Of a stretch of 64,000 nucleotides of DNA, positions 11,901 through 45,300 are shown piece after piece. The notes under the pieces were generated by a model. That model saw only the letters and a list, made by a program, of their open reading frames with translations, was not told the origin of the DNA and ran no database searches. The position numbers and the translations under genes are program-made. Position 1 is the first letter of the stretch; every line of letters begins with the position of its first letter. The stretch comes from Microvelia longipes (taxonomy: Eukaryota; Arthropoda; Insecta; Hemiptera; Veliidae): the NCBI GenBank assembly GCA_018340805.1, contig JACMZG010000008.1, positions 77,803,612-77,867,611 of the forward strand, read 5' to 3'.

Positions 11901-12170
11901 GAACCGTATGCTAATTTACAAAATTCACCAGTAAGGGAAAACATTCAGAATTTCTCAGACAGCTTTTCACCAGTTTATAACGACAGGGCACCAAATTATG
12001 CCGAACAAGTAAGAAGAAGTATGTCACCACCACTGTACATAGAAGAGAGGGAGAACTCAGAATTAACATCGACACCACCTCCATCTTATTATTTCTTATA
12101 CGGTTACAGTGATACACACAGCTTTGATCAAGAACAAGACATGCCTTTAGATCTCTCAGTACATCACTAA
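8938..12170 (+). CDS. GLIS2: GLIS2-class five-C2H2 zinc-finger transcription factor, last four exons (5' incomplete)
   Basis: Exons 8938-9005, 9267-9410, 10129-10451 and 11653-12170 join in frame, with AG acceptors and GT donors at every junction, into 350 residues ending at TAA. There are five tandem C2H2 fingers. Finger 1 uses C22, C27, H40, H45; finger 2 C56, C61, H77, H81; finger 3 C89, C92, H105, H109; finger 4 C117, C122, H135, H139; finger 5 C147, C152, H165 and probably H171. The THTNEKPH linker and [11 protein letters not shown] in finger 4 resemble GLIS2 rather than GLIS1/3 or Gli, as recalled from family knowledge. The fly relative is probably sugarbabe. The family are nuclear DNA-binding regulators that recognise Gli-like sites. 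The C-terminal ~170 residues are Ser/Pro-rich, apparently disordered, and end MPLDLSVHH, a CtBP-binding PLDLS motif. The first visible exon (Ser/Asp-rich) begins at phase 0 with an acceptor, so upstream exons are missing here. Family is certain; the exact orthologue is less so. Confidence 0.92.
9585..9625 (-). ncRNA. Hammerhead-ribozyme-like motif (diverged)
   Basis: The minus strand reads acagct, CTGATGA, a weak stem-loop, tcGAAA, ctgg, tc, agtt. The core CUGANGA...GAAA and the short pairing gct / agt are present, but helix II is poor. It lies in the second GLIS2 intron seen here. Confidence 0.4.
10452..11652 (+). other. Intron between zinc-finger exon and terminal exon of the GLIS2-like gene
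   Basis: A 1.2-kb intron with GT at 10452 and AG at 11651-11652. AT-rich, with no recognisable insertion. Confidence 0.7.
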
Positions 12171-12444
12171 TAAATAATTTATTAGATAGAAAAACATAAA
12201 GTGATGGTTCAGTGACTACATATGAATCGAGTATGAAGTTCTTCAAAATTCCAGTAGCTGTCGAAAAAAAATAACATCTCAATAATATTTTTTTATCTTT
12301 TTAGTCAACCTCTGGATACATTTAAGTTATAACTAAATATGAGATCAAAAGTATTTCAATGCTATACTCTGTCTTCCCAACGGCATGATCCTTCAAGAAC
12401 CTATAACTAGGTGTATCATACATAGATATGTATGATAGATTAAC

Positions 12445-12447
12445 TCA

Positions 12448-12508
<61 letters not shown>

Positions 12509-12547
12509 ATTGGACCCAAAGCCACAAAACCTATTAATATCATATTA

Positions 12548-12594
<47 letters not shown>

Positions 12595-12600
12595 ATTTTC
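12445..12600. repeat. Long (TA)n microsatellites in two blocks
   Basis: Alternating ta from about 12455 to 12505 and again 12547-12597. It lies about 280 bp after the GLIS2-like stop, possibly inside the 3' UTR. Confidence 0.9.
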
Positions 12601-12705
12601 ACTTAGGCATTTATAGAAAAAGATAACATAAATAAAATAAAATTAAACATGCCGCAATCTTACAAGTGTGTGTCCTTTTTTCAACCAAAAGAGAGAGACA
12701 ACAAA

Positions 12706-12768
12706 ATGTATGTATGTATGTATGTATGTATGTATGTATGTATGTATGTATGTATGTATATATATATA

Positions 12769-12823
<55 letters not shown>

Positions 12824-12830
12824 TATATGC
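12706..12830. repeat. (TATG)n followed by (TA)n microsatellite
   Basis: Thirteen or so gtat/tatg tetramers at 12706-12758, then ta-rich dinucleotide repeat to about 12828. Translated Tyr/Met/Val/Cys repeats here are artefacts. Confidence 0.9.
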
Positions 12831-13564
12831 CCCTAGTGGTATATATTTATAAATATATATGCTTAATTAAAATAAAAGACAGAGTACAATAATTTTAAGC
12901 TACTTGTTCTTAGCCAAGCTTCTTTTTCTTAAATTTTATAACAAACACAGACAAAATTGTATTTGTATGTATAGTGTTTTTTTTAATTTGTTTATTTAAA
13001 GTTTGATTTCTCTGAGATTTGTGATAGTAGTACTTATTAGGTTTGATTTTAATTTAATTAATTAGTAATTTATTTATTTATAATGACAAAAAAGTACAAA
13101 AATGATTAACAGTACTTCAATTGAATTTTTAAAATAAAAATGTTTTTAAATTTTGTACATTACAGCACTTCGTAAATTTATGCTGTTAAAAGGATGTTCT
13201 GGTCAGTAGACAGCTGTAAAAATTTCTTATAGTTGGCAGACTGATAGATAAGACTGGATACATCCTCCAGATTTTTAAACAAATCCGTAACTATATAGAA
13301 ATTTGACAAAAAATTCTTTTATTCATCTGTTTTCACATTAAAAAACAGACATTAAAATTAAGCTCATAAAATTCAATTAATAAAAAAACTTGATTCACAT
13401 CAAACATCTAATTGGGATTTTTTTTCAATGGGAATTCACTAAAATGCTATAGGTTGTTGAGACTTTTTTTAAGATGTATTTAAAAAAAATTGTTTTTAAA
13501 AATACATTGAGTCCAATTTGTAGATTTAGGCCTTCTTAATAAATTTAGATAATGAATTTGACGT

Positions 13565-13705
13565 TTCCCTTCGAGGGAGGCATCTAGAGATTTAGTACAT
13601 CATGGATGAAATGCTCTACAGAAGTGTAGAGCATTGTGTTTTCTTCCATGATGTCCTTAAATCCCTGAAAATGGCTCTTAGAGTGGAAGCGAAACGAAGG
13701 GTGAT
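13565..13705. repeat. Foldback element with perfect hairpin core
   Basis: atgctctaca (13611-13620) and tgtagagcat (13625-13634) are perfect complements around a gaag loop. Around them, acatcatgga pairs with ttccatgatgt and gattta with taaatc. Farther out tttcccttcg pairs with cgaaggg. The whole reads as one ~140-nt imperfect hairpin. Confidence 0.75.
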
Positions 13706-14865
13706 AAAACACAAGGTGTATTGAGTCCGATTTTTCTTTTTATTTTGAAGTTTAAAAGCATCAAATATAGATGTAATTTGTCTTTAATGTTCTAATTTGT
13801 GCTGAGTATTTTATGTATTTAACATTGGATTCATTATATACATTGATGTGGTCACTACCGGAAGACCTAAATCTTCATGGCATATACCACAAAATCCTAC
13901 ACAGTTTATTAGAGAGCGGTTTCATATATTTAAAGGAGTTAAACTATATTTTAGGATTTTGGACAATATTGCGTAAACAGATTGTTCAATCATTAAATCT
14001 CAATTAGAAAGTAGATGAGTAATTCATTAGTTTTTATTCTCTAATTTCTTCTTACAACCTTGTCTCACAATTGACAGCATGGGTGGATCTTACCATTCAT
14101 GTTTGTAATAAAATTTAGTAAAAATAAAACTATTAAGACTGATTAAATTGTATTTGTTGAACTTATTATACTTTTTAAAATAAAATCAACTTAACATGTT
14201 GAGGATAATCAAGTGAATAAGTTTCAGCTACCTCATGTAAATTATTTATTTATTAAAAATGTATTTTGTTTTTATTTTATTTTTAAAACTTGAAATAAAA
14301 TATTGTGATTTTTGTAAAAAAACTTTTTTATTAATCAACTCCTGCTTGCTTAAATTAACGGTTTGCTATGGTTTCATCAAATATTTTAAGCTTATGAGGT
14401 CAGTCAGATGATGGAGGAAGTTAGAAAGTGAAGGAGACTGGTAGGGGATGAGGAGGGGGGTCCATTTGGCCTCTTGATACCAAAAATACAAGTATATAAA
14501 TTTATTCACATCAGTTTTATGGAACCCACAGATAAACAATATTTTTAGAGTTCCAACATTATATTGTAAGCTGAAGAATAAGTTTGCCCACAAAGTTTTA
14601 AAATAAAACAATATCCATACAAGTTTGACTAACATAGTATTAAATGTAACATGTGATAAAGTCATGTTCAAAGACAAACAATTACAACGAAAAAGTCAAC
14701 ATCTACATGGAGAGACCACATAATTTGTTCTGGGATAATGCGATGGCAGCACTAATACTTTGGCGATACTTTAGGACTAGAACTATCTCTTAGTAGGGTC
14801 TCCCCCAAGTATTCAATAAGGGATGTGTCATACTTATAAACGGTACCTCTAGAGGAGTTCATCAT
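13706..14865. other. Non-coding region between GLIS2-like gene and foldback element
   Basis: No gene recognised. Around 14508-14550, ttatggaacccacagataaa repeats part of the neighbouring foldback centre, so a fragment of that family is present. Confidence 0.45.
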
Positions 14866-15272
14866 ATAATGACAAATAAAAGAGTCTCTCCACTTAATTA
14901 CTTTATTAAAAAACAAAGCCAGATTTCAACCCCAAAAAGGTTATCATCAGTGCCTAACAAACAAATAAATATAACATAATAATAAAACAACAAGAAAATA
15001 AAAAGTAAAAATATACAAAATGGACTACTATACAGAAAATACAAGTATATAAAATTATTCACAACAAGTATATAGGTTTATCTGTGGGTTTGATGGAACC
15101 CACAGATAAACAATATTTATGTATAGTAGTCCGTTTGGTATATTTTTATTTACTTGTTGTTTATTAGTATTTATTTGTTTGTTATGCACTAATGATGCCC
15201 TTTTTGGGGTTGAAAGCCGGCTTTGTTTTTTAATAAAGTAATTAAGTGGAGAGACTCTTTTATTTATCATTA
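14866..15272. repeat. ~407-bp foldback element with hammerhead-like arms
   Basis: The left arm (14866-15030) and right arm (15115-15272) are inverted copies, for example agagtctctccacttaatta against taattaagtggagagactct. The centre is a second perfect hairpin, gtttatctgtgggtt / aacccacagataaac at 15076-15111. Each arm includes a CTGATGA- or CTAATGA-stem-GAAA motif (14950-14920 minus, 15189-15222 plus) followed by ccggc or ctggc. Confidence 0.85.
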
Positions 15273-15585
15273 TTTGTCTTACTTAGGTCATGCACGCCTC
15301 CTTGATTATTATAACATACTACCTCAAAATAACCTTCACAAGGTCCGGCTCGATTTACAAGCTATGTCTTTAAGTATTATTTTTATAATTATATGGGTAT
15401 AAAAAATATAACTGTATTATTATAAACAGTTCTAAAAAAATATTTTTTAATGATTTTATACAGTTCTCAATTGGATATTGTACAACAGTTGTTAATAGAT
15501 ACAGTGAGATGGTTACTCAGCACAAATGGAGTTGATCCTTTGCCAAGTGAAGCTGGTGGAGAGATGGACAAGCTAGTTAAACTGC

Positions 15586-37345
<21,760 letters not shown>

Positions 37346-38214
37346 GGTTTTACACAAAGAAAATTATCTACATGAAATATTAAGACTCGCCTTTCACTTT
37401 ATCAACCAAATAACACAAATAAAAATGATTTAAAAAAACTAAGCAAAAATTCATATATACAATACTAATTTAACTGCCGCCTCATATCTCGCATATCTTC
37501 CTGTTTTTCTTTAATACCAACTAAAATAAGTGTATTTCAAATTCCATTTGTCCCAAACCGTTGTCTTTGATTTTTTTTTCACTCTGACTAAAATACTGCT
37601 TTTTTACTGGCTTTCTAAATGTTATAATTTCAAATTTTATTTTCTTATATACAGAAATATATTATACTAAAATGTTTATATTTCTAACTTAAGTGATAAC
37701 TAAGCCTAAGTGTTAAATATCTATTTCATTAAGCAGCTTTTGAACCATCTATTACGGCCAGCTTTTGAAAAAAAAACATGATTTGCCCCTTCTAGTTATG
37801 ATAAAAAAGAAGAGAAATTATCCGGCGGGGGATTTAAATAATTGTTAAACGCAAGAATTTTTAATAAAGATCCTTGGTTGAAGACAGTTTTTTAGAGTTA
37901 ATTAGAGTTGGGCATATTGGCTGTGCTTTATGATAAAAATTAATGTAAAATGCTTAAAAATACAATGAAATCTGCGAGAATCCTAGTCGACTGTTGGTGC
38001 CACAAATATGGAGTAATTAACTTGGATTCCATTCTCAAAGCATCAGTAAGTATAGACTCATTTACATTCATTATGCTTCGTAAAATGTAAGAGCTAGGTA
38101 TATTGTATTATACCTGCGTATACCAAAGGTTTTAACTGTTGTATCAGTAGGCTGATAAAGATAGGTTAAACGCTCTTCGGCCAGCGTTTTAGCCTCTAAT
38201 ACTTTGGTCAAAAG

Positions 38215-38368
38215 CGGGGTTTGAACCCCGTGTTCAACCTCCTAGGGGGTTCAACCCTGAAACTCATTTTTCACGGTGACAAATTATGTGTGAACATTCG
38301 GGGTTGACCCCCAAGGGGATTCAACATGGGGTTGAATCCCCATGTTGAAAAACAGAAATCTGTTTTTC
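38215..38368. repeat. Cluster of perfect short hairpins rich in GGGGTT/AACCCC
   Basis: cggggtttgaaccccg (38215-38230), caacatgggg-ttgaat-ccccatgttg (38322-38347) and gaaaaacaga-aa-tctgtttttc (38347-38368) are perfect dyads. Between them lie further ggggttcaaccc and ggggttgacccccaagg tracts. Confidence 0.88.
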
Positions 38369-38649
38369 ACCCAATAACTTTATTACTATGCTAAGAAATC
38401 ACAAGTTAATTAAATATGTATTTTTTTAACTTATTTATTATCAATTAATATTTTAAGCTTGCCCGTTTTATTATCTAAAATAATAAAACAAGCAATTTAT
38501 AACTCAATCTATTAGTCTATGGTTTCTATTTTTTTAGTATTATATATCGAACCTTAAATAATCATATATGAGAGGTTCACTACTCTCTTCCTCTAGAACA
38601 ACTCTATATTAAACCACTTAGGATGTCTTAAAACACCTACCTGAAAACG

Positions 38650-38960
38650 GTAAAAATAGAACTAATGCTGATAATAAGATGAAACTTGTCACATTTGTTG
38701 GTCTTATATATGACTACATGTGTGCCAAATCTCAAATTGACTTACTCATTCATTTTTGTGTCAAGCTTTAACTCTACTCTAGCATAAACAGACTGGGAGC
38801 TATGGTTATAACAAACACACATACACACGCCCATACTGACTGACTACTCAGTGAAAACCACTCAGAAGGTCTTAAAAAAGCACCTGAAAGGGATAAATCA
38901 GGTGAAATCCTGGTTTTAGGATTTTTTTTAAATACAATGCTTTTCTCATTTATATCTGTG
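38650..38960 (-). repeat. R1 dispersed repeat copy
   Basis: Minus strand shares aaccaggatttcacctgatt, gtggttttcactgagtagtc and tttatgctagagtagagtta with other copies. Confidence 0.75.
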
Positions 38961-39392
38961 GTATAACTTTTCAAATGTGCCTTTAATCTAGGAATAACCT
39001 TAGCCATCTTAGATAAGAATAGCCCAAAAATCCTTGAAATTGGATTAATTAAAAGTTGTTTTTTTTTAATCTGTGTAGAATGTTTTGTTCTGTTTAACAA
39101 AATATGGGGCTTGTGCTTTTGTAAATAAATGAATAAACAATTTAAAATTATAAGATAGTTATTATAAGAAACAACAGTAGAGAAAACAGGGTAATTTGGC
39201 CCCTAGGAGATTACAAGACTTGCATTGCTATCTCCAAGTAGATGCTAGTAATGTATTGTTGCTCTTTATTGACAAATTAAGATAAACTTTGACAGATAAT
39301 TTAAAAGATCTATTTAAAATGACATAATAAATAGGAAAAAAGGTGGACAAAATTTCTAGTGTAACTCATTCTAACTGTTCCTCAAGGCTATT

Positions 39393-42300
39393 ATGAAATC
39401 TCCTATCATCACTACTTTTATGCGTGCAACACTACAGAAAAATCAAACCTCCTCTAGAAAATTAGATAATGACATCCAACAGGTAAAAGTCGATGATTTA
39501 CCATCTCATATGGTTTTACCTCCGAAACCTCGTACTTTTTCATCTATAGTTAATTGTAATTTTAACAAAACCGGTAAAGACAATTCTGATAAATCGCTGA
39601 AAACGATGTATCATGTTAACTGCAGCCCTGATGATGGTGACATAAGTCATAAAATGGTAAAAACAAATGATATTTGCAGTAGTGATAGACATCATGATAA
39701 AAACACTAGCGATCTATTGGGTTTTAAGCATAGATTTCCTATTGCTTCGAAATTACGTCACATTTTTAAAACAGCCTGTGAAGCTAAAAGAACCAATATG
39801 AAGGAAGACTGGCCTGATAATTTAATGTCTTCTTTGAACAAAACTAAAGGACTTCTTCCGGTAGAAACAAACAGAAACATTTTTATGAAAACAAAAAGTG
39901 TTTTCCAACATTTGCAGAAAAAAGCTTATGTATTACAGGGTAAGCCCAAATTTCCTCATCATGAAAATGGAAGTGTTAGTGAGAAAATGATGACTAAAGT
40001 TATCCCTTTTCGGTCAATTCATTCAAAAAATAGTCACGGGATCGACGATTATAAAATGTTAAACATTCCTGACAATAGGTCTATGCATATTATTGATCAT
40101 AAAGCTATTGCATCTAATAAAGTTCTTAAAATGCCTAAAGTTAAAGTTATACCCACTCAAATTTTAAAAAATAAAGTACAGAAAAATGTTGAAAAGATGA
40201 TGTATTCAGATCAATCCAAAAATCAAGAATTTAAGATGGATAATACTCTGACAAGGGCTTCTGGAAAGTCTGATCGTCCAAGACTATACCAGAATGTTTC
40301 TAAAACTGTTGCTTTGGCTAATAATAATTCTTTAAGTAAAAGCAAGAGTACTTTTACTATGACTGATATAGAATTCTTAAAAGCAAATGATGCTACTTCA
40401 AAGCTGTCTAAAGTTAATATTACAGAAAATCATTTAAAATCTAAAGGAAAAATGTTTACAGTGAAAAATCAATATCCCCATGTTGGTCACCAAATTAAAG
40501 GTAAATTATATAATCCCAAGTTTACTAAGAACTTTTTTAAGTCTGAATTAAATACACATAATTTAAAAAACCCTCCTCCTAAAGAATCATTGCATGCAAG
40601 TAAGGAACGTAAAAAACCCTTAGTTAAAGGGCAAGGAAATAATTTTAGTGGTACAAATAAGATGAGACATGAATCTGTTTCTGATATAATTAATCATAAT
40701 TCTCAGTTTGGTGAAGGGGTTTCTAAGTCTGAATTCAATACACATAGTGTTAAAGACCATCCTCCAGAAGAATCAATGGAGGATAAAATATCTGATTTAA
40801 TTAATAGTAAGGAAGATAAATCAGGTCATAGTTTTAATTATTCTAGTAAAAAGATTTCTCAAGTTTCAAGTAAACAGCGTCAAAAACCTTTATTTAAAGG
40901 AAAGGGAAATCATTCTAGTGGTATAAATAAGATGAGACATGAGTCAGCTTCTGATTTAATTAATCATAAGGAAGATAATAGCTCTAATCGTGTTACTTAT
41001 AGCACATCTAAGATTTTAAATGTTGAGCATCAAAAACCATTTACTGAAGGGGAGAGAAGTAAGTTTACTGCAATGAATAAGGCGGGGCATCAATTAGTTA
41101 TAGATGAACTTTCTCAATCAAAAGCACCTCGAGATGTGAATAAACTTATTGATTATAAATTAACTTCTTTATCTTCCAACAAAACTAAAGAAGACAAATT
41201 TAAATCTTCTTCAAATGTTAGTAAATATACAACTAATTCAAATATTACTAAAGAGCTTGAGAATAAGTCGATGGTAAAGGTAGCACCCGTAGAAAATGTT
41301 GAACAGAGCTCTAGAGGTACTTCAGAGAATGGCAATAATGAATTAAGTATTTATGAATACTTTCTTAGAAAATCAAATGTATTTATTGATAAAAACAATG
41401 AAACTAAACGTAGCGTTAAAAAATCTGGTAATTATGACAGTAAAGAAGGTATGAGGAATATTAAAACCACGAAATCAGAGAGTTTAAATTATAATGTTGA
41501 GTTACAACTGAAGGAGGATAATATAAAAGTAATGGACACAAATACTTCTGCAGGTAGTAAAATAAAAATAGAGAACTCACCAAATGAGAACATGAAGAAT
41601 AGAAAGGATTTAATTTTTGAAAAAGTTTTAACTAAAAAACCACTAGAAATATCTAGGGCTGCTGAACATTCTAATAAAACGAACAAACAAAAACAAACAA
41701 CAAATATTGGTGAGCAGCAAAATTGTGTAGCTTATCTGGGTAAGAAGAGAAAAGAAACCAATGCGAAGACTGTTAAAATGAATTCTGTGAAACCTGAACC
41801 AATAGGATTTATCAACAATGAGTCAAAATTAGTCTGTAATGATGTCAGTAAAGAGCTTTTTGATGTCAAGTTGAATAAACCTAAAATTAAGTTCAGTAAT
41901 AATAATAAAGCTAATCTAGAAAATAAAAACAAAACAAGTAAAATCAGTAATTTTGTTGTCGATGAAATTGTTTTTAAAGAGAAACCTAAAGAAGTTACTG
42001 AAAACGTAAAACCTTGTGTCAAAAATTGTAAGGTTAACAAAACTGTTGGTTCAACTACTCCTATGCAAATCAAAGTCAGTGACGAGAAAACAAAAAGTGC
42101 TGCAGAAATGAATACAGGATTTAAGTTTTCAAAAGAAAACAAATTGTTAGATCCTGTACAAAACTTAAAAACAGATGAAAAAGGAAAAAGTGATTCTAAG
42201 GAAGCTATGTACATTCCTCAACAACAGAGTAATGTTCTCTTTTCTTGTGAAACCAGTTTGTTACCTGAAGTTAAAAATGATTCAATTGATGTAGATTCAG

Positions 42301-45300
42301 GCTGCTGCAGCAATGCGGGACTGGATAATGCGGATGCTGAAAAGGGGAAAGGTGGGAAAACTGAGTCGTTTAATGTCAATATCCTTGACATCATTCAGAA
42401 AATTTCTTCGGTTATTCTAAATCAACCAAGTTGTTTATTCCCGGGAAAAACGTTATCCAGCCACCAAACTGTATTGATTGAACAGAAAAATCCGGCTGAT
42501 CAGAATAATTCGATAAAAAAATTATTAATAACAGTGCAAGATGTATCCGAAGAGAGTAATGTTAAAAATTCTGATGTTAAGTTAAACATTGATGAATTGT
42601 TTTCTCAATCTGAAGGAATTTCAGCCCCTAAATGTAAGTTAACTGACGACTGTACTGAAGAGTGTACTAAGCCTAAACCAACTCCTGAGTGGGATTCTAC
42701 AATCACAATTTCAAATACTCCACAGACTTTGGCAATGACTCATTGTTGTTATAAAACAGCTAAAATGATGTCACCATGTGATGTTATTTCTTCTAAAAAA
42801 TTAGATAAATCAGTTTCTTCTTGTAATGTCCCTACCCCTGGACTTGTGAATGATATGATAAATGTACTAAAATTACCCTCTCAAATTTCCTCTTCTAACA
42901 TAATTCCTCCTATTTCGAAATTGGTACCATCCAAAAATAATAAAGCAAATCCTGTCAGCTCTAATACTAATAATCTTGAGTTAAAAACTGATGGGGAAAT
43001 TTCATCGGAGACTGCAATGGGTCAATTGGCTAAAAATGTAACAAAGTCACCACTAATGCCTATGTCAATCGTAGCAACACCTAAGAATGTTGATGTTATT
43101 GCTGAAAAAATTGCTTATCAAAAAGCATCTTTTAAACAAGTTGAGATATCCAAGGATAAATCTTCAATTCCTAAAATTTTTCAAAATCATAACATTAAAA
43201 TAAATAAATCTGCAAGTGAAAAAATTCTTACAAAAGCATTGCCACTTAATAATAATAAAATTACGTCAAATGTTTCTGATTTCAAACAAATTTTTATGAA
43301 CAAGAAGAAATCATCTATTTCTAATGTTCCTCCACCTAAAAGAGTTTACAATATGAATGTAAAGAACAAAAAAACATCTAATTCATCTAAAAACAACATT
43401 AATATAATATCTTCTAAATTAGAAGAGAAAAATGCTGACAGCGAAAGCTCTCCATTAGATGGAAAAATATCACCCTCTATTTCTTCATTATCAGAAGAGC
43501 ATCGAAAAACGGAATCAAATGCAAGTCAAACCTACACAACTAAAGAATCATTGAATAGAGTTGAGAAACTACTAAATACATTTTCTTTTGGTGCCCTCTT
43601 TAATAAGACTCCTGTGAATTCTGACTCTGTAGACGTTAGAGATTCACAAGTTGTAGATAAACATTCTCCTTCCAAAAAGGAGTCTTTGAGTAAAGTTGAT
43701 TATCTGGTCAAGACATTATGCCCTGTCTCAGAAGATATAAGGGCAATCAAGGAATTAACTCAAACGTCTGTAGATAATCCCTCTTCTGTTAAGGTGGAAA
43801 AAGAAAAACTAAATAATTATGTTTCAGAAAACCTGTTAATTGAGGAAGATGAAAATTTAAAAAATTGCCCTAAAAGAGTGGCTTTAGATGCTAAAAATAA
43901 CAAAGGTTCAATAACGAATGTGCAAATTTTATCTCAACCCATTTCATCATCTTCAGATGAAAGTAGTAAAAAGAGTTTAAAGGAAGAATATATTGGTATA
44001 AATAAAAATATAACTTTACAAAAAAATAATTCTGAACAAAGAGGCTCTTTGATGAATCAGGAGGAAAGTGCACCCCCACTTTCCCCCCACCAGGATGTGA
44101 TTTATTTTTCAGATCCTTTGTTTTCATCTGTTACTCCTGCTAAGCACTTTGAGAAATCATCTAGTGCTGAAGTTACACCTAAATATCCGGATTCATCCCC
44201 GTCAATAGTCTTAGAACAAGCTCTTTCTCTCCCTATGTTTTCTTTGCCTCAAGCAAATAATACAGAAGATGATAAAAAAGTTAATGTAACTCCTACAATG
44301 GATTCAGATCAAGGTATAATTTATTTACCTGCTCCGTTAAATTCTTTAACCTGTAATAAAATTGCATGTATTGCAAAAGAAAATGTCAAAGAAGCTACGA
44401 GCAATTCTAGTGGAGACCAAGATGTTATTTATTTATCACATCCACTTTTCTCTAATTCTACTATTTCAAATTGTGCTCATGAAACAAATGTTGAAAGCGT
44501 AACAAAAGATATTTCAGTAACTCCTTCAACTAATCCTAAAGAGTGTGTGATATATTTACCTCCTCCTCTGTTTTCTTTAACACCTGTGAAGAACCTAAGA
44601 AATGAAGATGTGGATGTTAAAACAGTTCCGTGTGCAGTTACTAGTTTAGAAAACAGTAACAACACAGAGGTTGTGTCTGAAAACACCAATGCTTCCCCAC
44701 CTCCTGACTCGAAACCCCTATTTTCTAATTGTGGTTCTTCTATTAATGTAAAATCTGATAATAATGCTGAAAGTTTGTCAGAAACTCCAAAGTCACCTTT
44801 GCTTTTGCCATCAAAAGATTCATTGAAAGACATCAAATTATTAGAAAACAAGGGAGTTATGTCTCATCCACTCTTTTCTTCTAATGAAGATTTGAGAAAA
44901 AGTGCAATCTCTAAGGATTCTTCTTTAGTTCAGATAGAAACAGGAGTTTCTTCCCCTGCATCTGGAAATAGTGGCAATTTTACTGGCGTTCCTACTCAAA
45001 AGACAGATTTGACTGTTTCTCATCCATTGTTTTCGTCTAATAAATCAATATCCACTCAAACATTCTTTGCTAATCCTGTTAGCAATGTACCAGTCAAATT
45101 TAATTCTTATACCCATTCACTTACATCAGAGGAACCTATTCTACAGTCTGACGTTAAAAATAAGAAGAAGAGTCTATTGCAAAGTTATCAGAATATTTTT
45201 ACCGAACATACATATCCTTTGCTAAATACTGCATTATTGAAACCATGTAAAAAAACTGACAACAGTTGTTTAAGTAGACAGAAAAGCTCATCTACTACTA

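Larger units (their letters stand above)
37346..39392. promoter_or_regulatory. Head-to-head intergenic region of Nup54 and the MGME1-like gene
   Basis: The 2.05 kb between the two start codons must hold both promoters unless upstream non-coding exons exist. I see no clear TATA box or CpG-rich core. It contains the hairpin cluster at 38215-38368 and an R1 copy at 38650-38960. Confidence 0.5.

Noticed and set aside
12428..12852. Reading frames of Tyr/Ile and Met/Tyr/Val/Cys repeats
   Set aside because: They are translations of (TA)n and (TATG)n microsatellites.
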